Assembly (NCBI RefSeq): GCF_000257645.1
Contig: NZ_AJHJ01000032.1
Span: forward strand, 1-53,410
Length of the DNA: 53,410 nucleotides
Source: Serratia sp. M24T3
GTDB taxonomy: Bacteria; Pseudomonadota; Gammaproteobacteria; Enterobacterales; Enterobacteriaceae
Direction: 5' to 3'
This document shows positions 29,633-39,973 of this stretch, one piece after another. Made by a program: the position numbers and the translations under genes. The notes under the pieces were generated by a model, which was not told where the DNA came from, searched no databases, and saw nothing but the letters and a program-made list of their open reading frames with translations. Position 1 is the first letter of the stretch. Each line of letters opens with the position of its first letter.

Positions 29633-30280
29633 TTATGGTTTACTCAATGATGGAGCAACCAAAGGAGCGAGTTTGCCGGACATCCAGTTAGCAATAAAGT
29701 TTTGCGCCGCTTGATTTGGATGAAGCCCATCGTCTTGCATCCATTCGGGTTTAATCGCCACTTGTTCCATAAAGAATGGCACCAACGGAATATCGGCCTG
29801 CTTTGCCAGTGTCGGATAAATCGCATAAAACGCGTCGTTATAGCGTTTACCGTAGTTTGGCGGCAGGCGGATTTGCATCAGCAGCGGCTGAGCATGTGCC
29901 TGTTTAACCAAGGTGATGATTTGGCTCAGCGTCTGGCTAATGGTTTGCGGAGCAAAACCGCGCAGACCGTCGTTAGCTCCCAGCTCAACCAACACCCAGC
30001 GCGGATGATGCTGTTGCAAGAGGGCAGGCAGGCGAGCCAGGCCTTGTGCAGAGGTGTCACCGCTGATACTTGCGTTGACAATATCAGGCAGGCCGCTACG
30101 CTTTTTCCACTGATTATTCAGTAGCGTAGGCCACGAAGTGTTTGCCGGTAAACGGTAAACCGCACTCAAACTGTCGCCTACAATCAGCAGCGTATCAGCA
30201 GCAACGGCGCGAAAACTTAATATTCCCATCAACAGAAGGAAGGGAAGATGCCAGCGGAAAACGTACTTGAAGTTCATCAT
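29633..30280 (-). CDS. tesA: Acyl-CoA thioesterase I / lysophospholipase TesA
   Basis: Periplasmic SGNH hydrolase, 215-aa precursor. Signal peptide about 1-27 (positive start, FLLLMGIL core, AVA-AD cleavage). GDSLSA block with the nucleophile at S37, GAND block and catalytic DGLHPN. E. coli GDSLSAG is GDSLSAV here, a change beside the nucleophile. ATG 30280 (MMNF) matches E. coli. Its 5' end overlaps divergent ybbA by 33 bp, as in E. coli. Confidence 0.95.
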   Translation of the reverse strand: MMNFKYVFRWHLPFLLLMGILSFRAVAADTLLIVGDSLSAVYRLPANTSWPTLLNNQWKKRSGLPDIVNASISGDTSAQGLARLPALLQQHHPRWVLVELGANDGLRGFAPQTISQTLSQIITLVKQAHAQPLLMQIRLPPNYGKRYNDAFYAIYPTLAKQADIPLVPFFMEQVAIKPEWMQDDGLHPNQAAQNFIANWMSGKLAPLVAPSLSKP

Positions 30281-30934
30281 CTTAGTAAACACGTCGGTCA
30301 AGGGGAACATGAGCTATCCATCCTGTCCGGTGTTGAGCTGGTTGTCAAACCTGCTCAGACTATTGCGCTGATCGGCGAGTCGGGTTCGGGAAAGTCAACG
30401 TTATTAGGTATTCTTGCCGGTCTTGACGATGGCAGTAGCGGCGAAGTCACGCTGCTCGGCAAGCCTTTATCAGCACTCAATGAAGAAAAGCGTGCGGCGC
30501 TTAGAGCCAAAAACGTCGGCTTCGTTTTTCAGTCATTTATGCTGGTCCCCACGCTGAACGCCTTGGAAAATGTTCAGCTTCCCGCTTTGCTGCGCGGTGA
30601 AACCGATGCCAGCAGTCGTGAACAGGCAGTTCAATTGCTTAAACAGTTAGGACTTGGGGAGCGGTTACATCATTTGCCGGCCCAGCTTTCTGGTGGTGAG
30701 CAGCAGCGTGTTGCCCTGGCCCGCGCCTTCATCGGCAAACCTAAACTGCTTTTCGCCGATGAGCCGACGGGCAATCTCGATCGCCAGACCGGAGAGCGCA
30801 TCGCCGATCTACTGTTCTCGTTTAATCGCGATAATCACACCACGCTGATTTTGGTCACCCATGATGAGCAACTTGCCGCGCGCTGTCAGAGACGCCTGCG
30901 ATTGCGAGACGGAAAATTGTGGGAGGATGCATGA
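30248..30934 (+). CDS. ybbA: ABC transporter ATP-binding protein YbbA
   Basis: 228 aa, LolD/MacB-like ATPase: Walker [10 protein letters not shown] (43-51), Q-loop FVFQSFM, signature LSGGEQQ, Walker [11 protein letters not shown]-loop VTHDEQ. Works with YbbP. The stop overlaps the ybbP ATG (ATGA). A mechanotransmission-type, not import, complex by family; substrate unknown. Confidence 0.96.
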   Translation: MPAENVLEVHHLSKHVGQGEHELSILSGVELVVKPAQTIALIGESGSGKSTLLGILAGLDDGSSGEVTLLGKPLSALNEEKRAALRAKNVGFVFQSFMLVPTLNALENVQLPALLRGETDASSREQAVQLLKQLGLGERLHHLPAQLSGGEQQRVALARAFIGKPKLLFADEPTGNLDRQTGERIADLLFSFNRDNHTTLILVTHDEQLAARCQRRLRLRDGKLWEDA

Positions 30935-33363
30935 TTTGGCGTTGGTTCTGGCGTGAGTGGCGTTCGCCGTCACTGCTGATAGTGTGGCTTTCACTGACGC
31001 TGGCCGTGGCTTGTGTGCTTGCGCTCGGCAGCATCAGCGATCGTATGGATAAAGGTTTGAGCGAGCAAAGCCGCGATTTTATAGCCGGTGATCGAGTGCT
31101 GCAGTCTGCTCGCCCAATTACTGAAGCCTGGATACAGGATGCTCGCCAGCAGGGGCTGAAAGTGAGTCGTCAGCTGTCGTTTATGACGATGACCTTTGCC
31201 GGAAATACGCCGCAGCTGGCCGATGTCAAAGCAACGGATTTGGCCTATCCGCTTTACGGCAAGCTGGATACGCAACCGGCGAATGTGAAACCGGCACCCG
31301 GAACCGTGCTGGTCGCGCCACGGCTATTGGCCCTGCTCAATCTTAAAGTCGGCGATAATCTCGACGTGGGTGATACCACGCTGCGCATCACGGCCGTTAT
31401 TAATCAGGAGCCTGATTCGGGCTTTAACCCGTTCCAGACCGCGCCGCGCATCATCATGAATCTTGCTGACGTACCGAAAACCGGCGCGATTCAGCCAGGT
31501 AGTCGTTTAACCTATCGCTACATGTTTGCCGGGTCGGCGCAGAATATTGCGACCTATGGCGCGGCGGTAAAAGGGCTGCTCCGCCCCGACCAGCGCTGGT
31601 ACGGTATGGAAGAGTCTGATGGCGCACTTAGCCGTTCGCTGCAACGTTCACAGCAGTTTCTGACTCTTTCTGCACTGCTCACTCTGATGTTGTCGATTGC
31701 GGCTGTAGCGGTGTCAATGAGCCATTATTGCCGCAGCCGCTACGATTTGGTGGCGGTGTTAAAAACGCTGGGCGCAGGGCGCAGGGCGCTGCAAAAACTA
31801 ATTATCGGTCAGTGGCTTGCAGTGCTGGTGCTTGCAGCAGTAGTGGGTAGCATCATCGGTTTAGGTTTTGAGGCGTTGCTAATCAAAATGCTGGCACCGG
31901 TGCTGCCGGGTAAATTACCCGCAGCCGGAGTATGGCCCTGGGTATGGTCGATGGGCGCGTTGGTGGTCATTTCGCTGCTGGTCGGATTGCGGCCTTATCG
32001 CCAGTTGGTGGCCACCTTGCCGCTGCGAGTACTGCGTCAGGACGTGGTCGCCAATGTCTGGCCGTTACGCTATTTTCTGCCGGTAATCGCTCTGATAGTG
32101 ATTGGCCTGCTGGTGGCTTTGGTCGGCAATAGTTCACTGCTGTGGGCGCTGCTTGCCGGTATAATCGTGCTTTCTCTGTTGTTGGGCGGCATTGGCTGGC
32201 TAAGCCTGCTAATACTGCGTCGCCTGACTGTGAGTCATCTGGGGCTGCGGCTGGCAATCAATCGCCTGCTGCGTCAGCCGTGGGTCACACTGAGCCAGCT
32301 GGCCGCGTTTTCAATGTCATTTATGTTGCTGGCTTTACTGTTGGTGCTGCGCGGTGATTTGCTTAGTCAGTGGCAGCAGCAATTGCCGCCAGACAGCCCG
32401 AACTATTTCCTGTTGAATATCACTAAAGAGCAGGTGCCACAGGTCACTGACTTCCTGCGCCAGCACAAGGTCGAGCCGGATACCTTTTACCCCATAGTTC
32501 GCGTCAGGCTGACCAAAATCAATCAGCATGAAGCCACCGATTTAATTAAACCGGGCGATTCAGGTCGCGAGGCTTTAGATAGGGAACTCAACCTGACCTG
32601 GATGCAAGGGTTGCCAGCCCACAACCAGATTCTTGAAGGCAGCGGGCCGCCAAAGGCGGGTGAGGTTTCAATTGATTCAGGGATTGCCGATCGCCTTGGG
32701 ATAAAGCTGGGCGATACGGTAACCTTTACTGGCGATACGCAGGATTTCACTGCCAAAATCTCCAGCATTCGTAAAGTTGACTGGGACAGTCTGCGGCCAA
32801 ACTTTTACTTTATCTTCCCGCCGGGCGCACTGGACGCGCAGCCACAGAGTTGGCTGACCAGTTTCCATTATCAGGAAAACGGTCAAATGCTGGTTGAATT
32901 GAATCGTCAGTTCCCAACGCTGAGCCTGTTGGATATTGGCTCGATTCTGCGTCAAATTGGCGATGTATTGCAGCAGGTTAGCCGTGCGCTGGAGGTTATG
33001 GTGATTCTGGTTATCCTGTGTGGCGGACTGCTGCTGTTGGCGCAAATTCAGGTTGGTATGCATCAGCGTCGACAGGAGCTGGTAGTTTATCGCACGCTGG
33101 GTGCCAGTAAAAAACTGCTGCGCAGTACTCTCTGGTGTGAGTTTGCGGTGCTTGGGCTGGTGGCGGGAATTGCCGCTGCGGTAGGTGCCGAAGCCGCTCT
33201 CTGGCTGTTGCAACGTAAAGTTTTCGACTTCCCGTGGCAGCCTAATATGGTGCTTTGGTGGTCGGTGCCGATTACCAGCGCGGTGCTGTTGTCGCTGTGT
33301 GGCGGCTGGTTAGGGATAAGGCTGCTAAGAGGGAAGGCGCTGTTTCGCAGCTATCAGGGGTAA
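30931..33363 (+). CDS. ybbP: FtsX-like permease YbbP
   Basis: 810 aa (E. coli 804) inner-membrane partner of YbbA. One N-terminal membrane segment, a large periplasmic domain, FtsX-type four-segment blocks around 255-330 and near the C-terminus, plus additional segments in the centre (about 385-480), i.e. a duplicated FtsX layout. Start ATG 30931 ([10 protein letters not shown]) overlaps the ybbA stop; the in-frame start at 30919 lies in ybbA. May extract or move lipids or hydrophobic compounds across the envelope. Confidence 0.94.
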   Translation: MIWRWFWREWRSPSLLIVWLSLTLAVACVLALGSISDRMDKGLSEQSRDFIAGDRVLQSARPITEAWIQDARQQGLKVSRQLSFMTMTFAGNTPQLADVKATDLAYPLYGKLDTQPANVKPAPGTVLVAPRLLALLNLKVGDNLDVGDTTLRITAVINQEPDSGFNPFQTAPRIIMNLADVPKTGAIQPGSRLTYRYMFAGSAQNIATYGAAVKGLLRPDQRWYGMEESDGALSRSLQRSQQFLTLSALLTLMLSIAAVAVSMSHYCRSRYDLVAVLKTLGAGRRALQKLIIGQWLAVLVLAAVVGSIIGLGFEALLIKMLAPVLPGKLPAAGVWPWVWSMGALVVISLLVGLRPYRQLVATLPLRVLRQDVVANVWPLRYFLPVIALIVIGLLVALVGNSSLLWALLAGIIVLSLLLGGIGWLSLLILRRLTVSHLGLRLAINRLLRQPWVTLSQLAAFSMSFMLLALLLVLRGDLLSQWQQQLPPDSPNYFLLNITKEQVPQVTDFLRQHKVEPDTFYPIVRVRLTKINQHEATDLIKPGDSGREALDRELNLTWMQGLPAHNQILEGSGPPKAGEVSIDSGIADRLGIKLGDTVTFTGDTQDFTAKISSIRKVDWDSLRPNFYFIFPPGALDAQPQSWLTSFHYQENGQMLVELNRQFPTLSLLDIGSILRQIGDVLQQVSRALEVMVILVILCGGLLLLAQIQVGMHQRRQELVVYRTLGASKKLLRSTLWCEFAVLGLVAGIAAAVGAEAALWLLQRKVFDFPWQPNMVLWWSVPITSAVLLSLCGGWLGIRLLRGKALFRSYQG

Positions 33364-33563
33364 TCCCCTTTATCTTTCAAGCTGCAGATGCGTTGGCTGC
33401 CTTCGCTCACCCCGGTCACTTACTTATGTAAGCTCCCGGGATCCCCTTTATCTTTCAAGCTGCAGATGCGTTGGCTTCCTTCGCTCACCCCGGTCACTTA
33501 CTTATGTAAGCTCCCGAGGATTTGCTTAGTTGCCGCCTTCCTGCAGCTCGAAATCTATTGGGG
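33363..33563. repeat. Two fused ERIC elements (78-bp truncated plus full copy)
   Basis: A truncated ERIC (33363-33440) stops at ctcccggg and is immediately followed by a complete copy (33441-33563). The full copy has terminal inverted repeats (ccccttta...caagctgcag / ctgcagctcgaaat...gggg) and the consensus core cgctcaccccggtcacttac + ttatgtaagctccc. The first 78 bp of the two copies are nearly identical. The whole 223-bp ybbP-purK spacer holds nothing else. Confidence 0.92.
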
Positions 33564-33586
33564 ATTAAATTTGTTTTAGCTGGCGA

Positions 33587-34651
33587 TTAAAGCTTATTTA
33601 AGGCCCAGGCAATTCCGCTGGCATATTCGGCTGGTAGCAATGGCACCAGCGCCTGAAGATTATCCTTCAACAGCAGTGGGTTAGCATCGTTGAGATTGAG
33701 GTGTCCGACTTTACGACCCGGACGTACTTCTTTTTCGTACCAATGCAGATTAACCAGCGGCTGGTTCAACCACTCGAGATTCACATCGGTGCCAATCAGG
33801 TTGACCATCACCGAAGGCGTGCTGACTACCGGCTTTGGTAGCGGTAGATTGAGAATGGCACGCAGGTGCAGTTCAAACTGGCTGATGGATGCGCCGTTCT
33901 GCGTCCAGTGTCCGCTGTTATGAACACGCGGCGCCAGTTCGTTTATCAGCAGACCTTCTGGAACAATAAAGCATTCCATCGCCATCACGCCGACGTAACC
34001 AAGCTCGTTCATGATTGCCGACAGCATCGATTCCGCCTGCTTTTGCTGGGCCGAGTCAGGGGTCGGTAATGCTACGCTGGTACGCAGGATCCCTTCCTGA
34101 TGCAGGTTATGAGTCAACGGATAAAATACTGTCTTGCCGTCATGACCACGAGCACCGACCAGCGAAACTTCGCCAGAGAAATTGATGCCCTGCTCGACGA
34201 TGCATTCGCCGTAGCAATCTTCAGGCAAAGTCGCCTCTTCACCCTGACGGAAACGCCATTGACCGCGTCCGTCATAGCCGCCTACGCGACGTTTGACGAT
34301 CGCCAGTTCGCCCAGTTCAGAGTAAATATCTGCCCATTCAGAGGAATCAGCCAGCAGTTGCCATGGCGCAGTCGCCAGACCCAATTGGTCAAGCAGCTGC
34401 TTTTGCGTTAAGCGATCGGCCAGACGCGGGAAAATATCGCGGTTAACAAAGCCAGTATGAAGAGCTAGCTCGCGGGTTAACGCGGTTTCCGGCCAGCGTT
34501 CGATTTCTGCAGTGATTACACTATTTTGAAACGGCACAGCTTCAGGTTCGGCATCGATGCCTATTGGATATACGGCGATACCCAGTGGCTCACCGGCCTG
34601 ACGCAGCATGCGGCCAAGCTGGCCATTTCCGAGTACGCAGACCGGCTTCAT
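33587..34651 (-). CDS. purK: N5-carboxyaminoimidazole ribonucleotide synthase
   Basis: ATP-grasp enzyme converting AIR + HCO3- to N5-CAIR in purine synthesis. 354 aa (E. coli 355). N-terminal [23 protein letters not shown]-grasp blocks [14 protein letters not shown] and [25 protein letters not shown]. The ATG overlaps the purE stop by 4 bp. Confidence 0.97.
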   Translation of the reverse strand: MKPVCVLGNGQLGRMLRQAGEPLGIAVYPIGIDAEPEAVPFQNSVITAEIERWPETALTRELALHTGFVNRDIFPRLADRLTQKQLLDQLGLATAPWQLLADSSEWADIYSELGELAIVKRRVGGYDGRGQWRFRQGEEATLPEDCYGECIVEQGINFSGEVSLVGARGHDGKTVFYPLTHNLHQEGILRTSVALPTPDSAQQKQAESMLSAIMNELGYVGVMAMECFIVPEGLLINELAPRVHNSGHWTQNGASISQFELHLRAILNLPLPKPVVSTPSVMVNLIGTDVNLEWLNQPLVNLHWYEKEVRPGRKVGHLNLNDANPLLLKDNLQALVPLLPAEYASGIAWALNKL

Positions 34652-35157
34652 GCTTCCTCCCGCGGATCGGGGTTATTCAGCACTTCATCAGTTTGCTCTT
34701 TGCGCCAGGTTGCCAGAGCCTGAGCGATGCGTGTGTCGTGCAGCGCAAGGATTTGAGCAGCCAGCAGGGCGGCGTTGGCGGCACCCGCTTTACCAATCGC
34801 CAGCGTACCGACCGGGATCCCGCGTGGCATCTGAACGATAGAATAAAGACTGTCCACGCCGCTGAGAGCCGCGCTTTGTACTGGAACGCCCAGCACAGGA
34901 ACCAGCGTTTTTGCCGCAATCATACCCGGCAGGTGCGCAGCGCCACCGGCACCGGCGATAATTACGTCCAGGCCATTTTCAGACGCCTGCTCTGCAAAGC
35001 TGAACAGTTTGTCCGGCGTGCGGTGAGCGGAGACAACTTCGACATGAAAAGGGATATTCAGCGTTGTGAGGACGTCTGCAGCGAACTGCATGGTAGCCCA
35101 GTCACTTTTAGACCCCATGACGATAGCGATTTTTGCCGGGGTAACGTTGGATGTCAT
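34648..35157 (-). CDS. purE: N5-CAIR mutase
   Basis: Converts N5-CAIR to CAIR. 169 aa as in E. coli. Motifs [19 protein letters not shown] (catalytic His) and [15 protein letters not shown] 35157 with CAGGAG upstream; a longer frame to 35184 is not supported. First gene of the purEK operon, with a PurR box at 35261. Confidence 0.97.
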   Translation of the reverse strand: MTSNVTPAKIAIVMGSKSDWATMQFAADVLTTLNIPFHVEVVSAHRTPDKLFSFAEQASENGLDVIIAGAGGAAHLPGMIAAKTLVPVLGVPVQSAALSGVDSLYSIVQMPRGIPVGTLAIGKAGAANAALLAAQILALHDTRIAQALATWRKEQTDEVLNNPDPREEA

Positions 35158-35260
35158 GCCTGTAAAGCTCCTGTGATTATGCAAGCGTTGTCAGGTGGCG
35201 GTTCGAATAAATAAGTTTACCTGACAGAGAGGGCGCAAATAATAGCACGGCAAAACCGCT

Positions 35261-35276
35261 AGGAAAACGGTTGCGT
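35261..35276 (-). promoter_or_regulatory. PurR operator of purEK
   Basis: Minus strand ACGCAACCGTTTTCCT matches ANGCAANCGNTTNCNT at every fixed position. It lies about 104 bp before purE. PurR with hypoxanthine or guanine represses purEK in E. coli, so a cellular thioguanine pool could in principle affect it. Confidence 0.88.
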
Positions 35277-35360
35277 CGCTGTAATCAGGTGAGAATCCTG
35301 CGATGACTTTGTATAATCAAAGGATAACGAATTTCACAGACTTTACTCGGAAACTACGCC

Positions 35361-35972
35361 ATGAATCAGGATTTGCTGGCCCCTATCAATGACTTTCTAC
35401 ACTGTGAGACCCCAGGACGCTGGGTCGACGTAGCCTTGGTTAATCAGGATATTATGCTGATCGACCATGCCAACTGTGAGAAGAAAGCCGCTGCATCGGC
35501 CATGAGCTTGATGACGCGCTATCTCGATCGCACCGAATTGCTGTTTTGCGCGGCAAGATTGGCTCGCGAGGAGTTGCATCATTTTGAGCAGGTGGTAGAG
35601 ATCATGCAAAAGAGAAATATCACTTATGAGGTGCTTACGCCTTCGCGCTATGCCAACGGGATGCTCAAGCATTCACGTCACGGTAATGAGCTAAATTTGC
35701 TGGTCGATAGACTAATTATTGGCGCTTACATTGAAGCTCGGTCGTGTGAACGCTTTGCAAAGATAGCGCCGTATCTCGACAAAACGCTGTCACGTTTCTA
35801 CATTTCACTGCTGCGTTCCGAAGCGCGTCATTTTGAGGATTATCTTTCACTGGCGTCGCAGTACGCCGGTGAAGACATCAGCGATCGCGTGGAAGAGTTA
35901 GGAAGGGTAGAGGCGGAACTGATCCTGACGCCGGACGAGCAGTTCCGTTTTCACAGCGGAGTTCCGGTTTAA
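35361..35972 (+). CDS. miaE: tRNA-(ms2io6A37) hydroxylase MiaE
   Basis: Non-haem di-iron monooxygenase hydroxylating the isopentenyl group of ms2i6A37. 203 aa. Ferritin-like di-iron ligand motifs: [26 protein letters not shown] and [10 protein letters not shown]. Present in Salmonella and other enterobacteria, absent in E. coli K-12. Its stop overlaps the convergent lpxH stop. Confidence 0.93.
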   Translation: MNQDLLAPINDFLHCETPGRWVDVALVNQDIMLIDHANCEKKAAASAMSLMTRYLDRTELLFCAARLAREELHHFEQVVEIMQKRNITYEVLTPSRYANGMLKHSRHGNELNLLVDRLIIGAYIEARSCERFAKIAPYLDKTLSRFYISLLRSEARHFEDYLSLASQYAGEDISDRVEELGRVEAELILTPDEQFRFHSGVPV

Positions 35973-36691
35973 AGCGGGAAAGTGATCAGTTCGACGCCAT
36001 CTGAGGTAACTTTTACCATTGAACCTTCTTCGTGCCATGCCCCAAGCACCGCGCGATAACCGAGGGTTTCGCCCAGCGGAACTTCATGGATTGCCGGTCG
36101 ATGGGTGTGGCCGTGTATTAGCCATTCAACGCCGTGGTTTTGCATTTCCTGCACAACGGCTTTTTGATTCACATCCATGATGTTCAAGTCTTTATGACTA
36201 TTGGATGCCTTACTTCCGGCACGCATTTTGGCGGCAATCGCCAGACGCCACTTGAGCGGTAGCAGCAAAAAGATTTTCTGAATCAGCGGGTTATGGACTT
36301 TTTTTCGAAACTTTTGATAGCCCACATCGTCAGTGCATAACGTATCGCCGTGTAAAATCAGCACTTTGCGTCCGTAAAGTTCGAGCACTTTGCTTTCAGG
36401 CAGCAAAGTCATCAGGCTTTCGCGAGCAAAACGGCGGCCCAGTAAAAAATCACGGTTACCGTGGATAAAAAAGCAGGGAACTCCCTGTTGATGCAATGCA
36501 TTGAGTGCGCTGGATATTTTTGCATGCAGCGGTTGTGGATCGTCATCGCCAATCCAGGCTTCAAACAGATCGCCAAGAATATAAACAGCATCGGCTTTAG
36601 GTGCATCTTCGCGTAAAAAACGCAGAAAACCGGCAGTAATTGCCGGTTCCTGTTCGCAAAGATGGATATCTGCGATTAAAAGCGTTGTCAT
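35969..36691 (-). CDS. lpxH: UDP-2,3-diacylglucosamine diphosphatase LpxH
   Basis: Makes lipid X in lipid A synthesis at the inner membrane. 240 aa as in E. coli. Calcineurin-type metal ligands: D8/H10 (ADIHL), D41 (GDLFEAW), GNRDF, HGDTLC and GHTHRP. It starts 11 bp after ppiB stops, the E. coli ppiB-lpxH arrangement. Confidence 0.97.
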   Translation of the reverse strand: MTTLLIADIHLCEQEPAITAGFLRFLREDAPKADAVYILGDLFEAWIGDDDPQPLHAKISSALNALHQQGVPCFFIHGNRDFLLGRRFARESLMTLLPESKVLELYGRKVLILHGDTLCTDDVGYQKFRKKVHNPLIQKIFLLLPLKWRLAIAAKMRAGSKASNSHKDLNIMDVNQKAVVQEMQNHGVEWLIHGHTHRPAIHEVPLGETLGYRAVLGAWHEEGSMVKVTSDGVELITFPL

Positions 36692-36702
36692 TCCTGAGCG
36701 CG

Positions 36703-37197
36703 TTATTCGCTAACGGTAACGCTTTTAATGATCACGTCTTCTACTGGTACGTCCTGGTGCATGCCGCTGCGGCCAGTTTTTACTGCTTTAATTTTTTCTA
36801 CTACGTCCAGACCGCCGGTTACTTCTGCGAATACGCAGTAGCCCCAACCCTGAGCGTTCTCACGGCTGAAGTTCAGGAAATCATTGTCAGTTACGTTGAT
36901 GAAGAACTGAGCAGTTGCAGAATGTGGATCGTTGGTACGAGCCATTGCCAGCGTGCCTTTGGTATTTTTCAGACCATTGTTCGCTTCGTTTTTGATAGGA
37001 GCATCAGTGTTTTTCTGGTTCATGCCAGGCTCAAAACCGCCGCCCTGCACCATGAAACCGTTAATCACACGGTGGAAAATAGTGTTGTCGTAGAACCCTT
37101 TACGGCAGTAGTTCAGGAAGTTTTCAACGGTTACTGGCGCTTTGTCAGCAAAAGTGTTGATAACGATGTCGCCGTGATTGGTGTGAAAAGTGACCAT
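36703..37197 (-). CDS. ppiB: Cytosolic peptidyl-prolyl isomerase B
   Basis: Cyclophilin, 164 aa as in E. coli ([12 protein letters not shown]). Catalytic [21 protein letters not shown] and the late Trp of [11 protein letters not shown] 37197 preferred over 37206 on homology; GCAGGAT lies upstream. Heads the ppiB-lpxH unit. The 296-bp spacer to cysS holds divergent promoters and a small gcttc/gaagc hairpin near 37284; no gene seen. Confidence 0.97.
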   Translation of the reverse strand: MVTFHTNHGDIVINTFADKAPVTVENFLNYCRKGFYDNTIFHRVINGFMVQGGGFEPGMNQKNTDAPIKNEANNGLKNTKGTLAMARTNDPHSATAQFFINVTDNDFLNFSRENAQGWGYCVFAEVTGGLDVVEKIKAVKTGRSGMHQDVPVEDVIIKSVTVSE

Positions 37198-37493
37198 AAT
37201 AATCATCCTGCTATTGTTAGTGTTTACTCATTAAGAGGCAGTACTATAGCCTTTTCTTATACCATAACTCAAAAGTAGCCGTCAGCTTCTGCATTGGAAG
37301 CATCACTTTCAGAGCAACTGATAGTCCTAAATATCGTCAAAATGTTATATTATAACGGTAATTATGCGAGCAATATTACGCCGAATTGGCTTATGCCGTT
37401 TCGATAGAATCTTTTTCGTTATATTATGACTGCTATTATCGGTATATTTCTGCCGTTTTAGTAATTTACCCACAACACAATTGGAATAGCTCG

Positions 37494-38882
37494 ATGCTGA
37501 AGATTTTTAATACCCTGAGTCGCCAAAAAGAGGAATTTAAACCAATTCATGCCGGAAAAATCGGTATGTACGTGTGTGGGATTACTGTTTATGACCTTTG
37601 TCACATTGGACACGGGCGTACTTTTGTTTCTTTCGACGTCGTGGCGCGCTATTTGCGTTTTTTGGGTTATTCGCTGAACTATGTGTGTAACATCACCGAT
37701 ATCGATGACAAAATCATTAAACGTGCAGCGGAAAATGGCGAAGGATTTAACGATCTTAGCGATCGGATGATTGCCGAAATGCATGCTGATTTCGACTCTC
37801 TTGGCATTTTACGGCCAGATCTCGAGCCGCGTGCAACTCACCATATTCCTGAGATTGTCGAGATAGTCCAGCAGCTGATCGACCGCGATCACGCCTACGT
37901 TGCCGTTAATGGTGATGTGATGTTCTCGGTTGCAAGCGATCCTAATTATGGTTTGCTCTCACGTCAGGATCTCGACCAATTACAGGCCGGTGCGCGTGTT
38001 GAAGTTGCCGATGTGAAACGTAATCCGATGGATTTCGTCTTGTGGAAAATGTCGAAAGAAGGCGAGCCAAGCTGGAATTCACCTTGGGGTAATGGGCGTC
38101 CGGGCTGGCACATCGAATGTTCTGCAATGAACTGCAAACAGCTTGGGTCACATTTTGATATCCACGGCGGCGGCTCAGATCTGATGTTCCCGCATCATGA
38201 AAACGAGATTGCACAATCGACCTGCGCCCATGACGGCCCGTACGTTAACACCTGGATGCACTCGGGTATGGTGATGATCGACCGCGAAAAGATGTCTAAA
38301 TCTTTGGATAATTTCTTCACCGTGCGTGATGTGCTGAAATATTACGACGCTGAAAGCGTGCGTTATTTCCTGATGTCAGGCCATTATCGCAGCCAGTTAA
38401 ACTACAGTGAAGAAAACCTCAAGCTGGCGCGAACTTCAATGGAACGCCTTTATACCGCGCTGCGCGGCACCGATGCCAATGCGCAACCTGCGGGCGGTGA
38501 AGAGTTTGAGGCTCGTTTCCGTTCGGCAATGGACGACGATTTCAATACGCCAGAAGCCTATTCTGTGCTGTTCGATATGGCTCGCGATATCAACCGCTTG
38601 AAGAGTGAGAATCCGCAAGCTGCTAATGGTCTTGCTGCCGAATTGCGCCGTCTTGCGGGCATATTGGGCCTGCTGGCTCAGGATCCAGAGCAGTTCCTGC
38701 AATCTGGTGCGCAGGCTGACGATAACGACGAAGTTGCCGAAATTGAAACGCTGATTAAACAGCGTAAAGATGCTCGTGCCAGCAAAGACTGGGCGTTGGC
38801 GGATCAGGCGCGCGATCGTTTGAATGAAATGGGTATTGTTTTGGAAGATGGCGCTTCAGGCACCACCTGGCGTCGCAAATAA
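37494..38882 (+). CDS. cysS: Cysteinyl-tRNA synthetase
   Basis: 462 aa (E. coli 461). Class I motifs HIGH (37-40) and KMSKS (266-270), zinc ligand C28, and the Cys-selective pocket [10 protein letters not shown]...[14 protein letters not shown]. Start ATG 37494 ([15 protein letters not shown]) as in E. coli; the frame is open to 37386 without homology. cysS belongs to Cys supply, also relevant to sulfur-using pathways. Confidence 0.97.
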   Translation: MLKIFNTLSRQKEEFKPIHAGKIGMYVCGITVYDLCHIGHGRTFVSFDVVARYLRFLGYSLNYVCNITDIDDKIIKRAAENGEGFNDLSDRMIAEMHADFDSLGILRPDLEPRATHHIPEIVEIVQQLIDRDHAYVAVNGDVMFSVASDPNYGLLSRQDLDQLQAGARVEVADVKRNPMDFVLWKMSKEGEPSWNSPWGNGRPGWHIECSAMNCKQLGSHFDIHGGGSDLMFPHHENEIAQSTCAHDGPYVNTWMHSGMVMIDREKMSKSLDNFFTVRDVLKYYDAESVRYFLMSGHYRSQLNYSEENLKLARTSMERLYTALRGTDANAQPAGGEEFEARFRSAMDDDFNTPEAYSVLFDMARDINRLKSENPQAANGLAAELRRLAGILGLLAQDPEQFLQSGAQADDNDEVAEIETLIKQRKDARASKDWALADQARDRLNEMGIVLEDGASGTTWRRK

Positions 38883-38889
38883 ATAAATC

Positions 38890-39003
38890 GTTTCTTTCAA
38901 ACCACAGTCTGGCTGGTACGCGATAAGCCTCGGTGACTTAGTTTGCTAAGCTATCGGGGACTTAACATTATCCGGCCTGGCTGCCCTGCTACTTGCCGGG
39001 AAT
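38890..39003. repeat. Degenerate ERIC-like element
   Basis: Core-like ctcggtgacttag...ctaagctatcggggact and a right end ctgccctgctacttgccggg. Less conserved than the other copies. It lies between cysS and the HTH gene. Confidence 0.6.
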
Positions 39004-39016
39004 TAAATCTACAAAT

Positions 39017-39838
39017 TTATAAACCTGTAGATTTTTCCCGGGGTGTGCAGACAATCAGCCGCATCCCGGGGCATCCATCTACGCTTAGGCTCATGTATTC
39101 GAAAACCAACAGCCCTAACTCGGGATGTTGAATTCGTTTGATAGTCGACGGCTGATGGGTAACGTCATGCTGCGTCCACCAAGATGTAAACACCTCGCTC
39201 TCTGCTTTCAGCAGCCCAATCAGTCGTTCAAAGTCCTTATTTCCTGCATAAAAAGCGCAATCGGCCCTAAACATTGCCAGCGATACGGGTGCCAGCTGAT
39301 CCCAGTCGACAAAAAGCTTTTGATGAGACTGGGAGGCGAACATCATATATATGAGATTGCGCTGGTCACCTTCGAGCTGACTAAAATCGCCAAACACCTC
39401 TGCTGCTGCGCTATTCCAGGCAAGAACGTCCCAGCGTCGGCCTAAGACGTAGGCCGGCTGATTTTCCATGCCATTGAGCATTCTGGTAATAGAATCAGGA
39501 ACTTGTTCGGCACCTTCATACCTTTGCTCCTGAACGGGTATAGCGGCGAGAGTGAATAGATGTCGTTTTTCCGCTGGGTTAAGTTTCAGAGCCACAGCAA
39601 TTGCATCAAGCACTTCAACGGAAGGGCGCACATCGCGGCCCTGTTCCAGCCACGTATACCAAGTGCCGCCAATACCGGCGAGTAAGGCAACTTCCTCGCG
39701 ACGTAGCCCTGGCGTGCGGCGTCGAAAACCTGCCGGAAGGCCAACGTCTTTCGGGGCCAGTTTTTCACGTCGTGACCGCAGGAATTGTCCAAACTCTCTC
39801 AGCCTCAACTCTATTTCGACCGTGTTTTGATCCAGCAT
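39017..39838 (-). CDS. HTH regulator with MmyB-like ligand domain
   Basis: 273 aa. N-terminal XRE-type HTH (about 12-85; RTPGLRREEVALLAGIGGTWYTWLEQGRD is diagnostic of the MmyB group) and a C-terminal MmyB-like PAS-related ligand domain (LGRRWDVLAWNSAAAEVFGDF). Divergent from the atypical SDR gene across 135 bp, as is typical for this family, where the regulator controls a neighbouring oxidoreductase. E. coli has no counterpart here. Confidence 0.85.
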   Translation of the reverse strand: MLDQNTVEIELRLREFGQFLRSRREKLAPKDVGLPAGFRRRTPGLRREEVALLAGIGGTWYTWLEQGRDVRPSVEVLDAIAVALKLNPAEKRHLFTLAAIPVQEQRYEGAEQVPDSITRMLNGMENQPAYVLGRRWDVLAWNSAAAEVFGDFSQLEGDQRNLIYMMFASQSHQKLFVDWDQLAPVSLAMFRADCAFYAGNKDFERLIGLLKAESEVFTSWWTQHDVTHQPSTIKRIQHPELGLLVFEYMSLSVDGCPGMRLIVCTPREKSTGL

Positions 39839-39973
39839 AATGGCTCACCGTAGCAGTACTGATACCAGGATAATACCAGAACTGTTTGCCGTGTGTGATG
39901 TGATTACACTCTTATTCAGCGTTTGAAAAATAGGCGCTATTGAAGAGTTATTTTCCCTTAAAGGAGTAATTTT

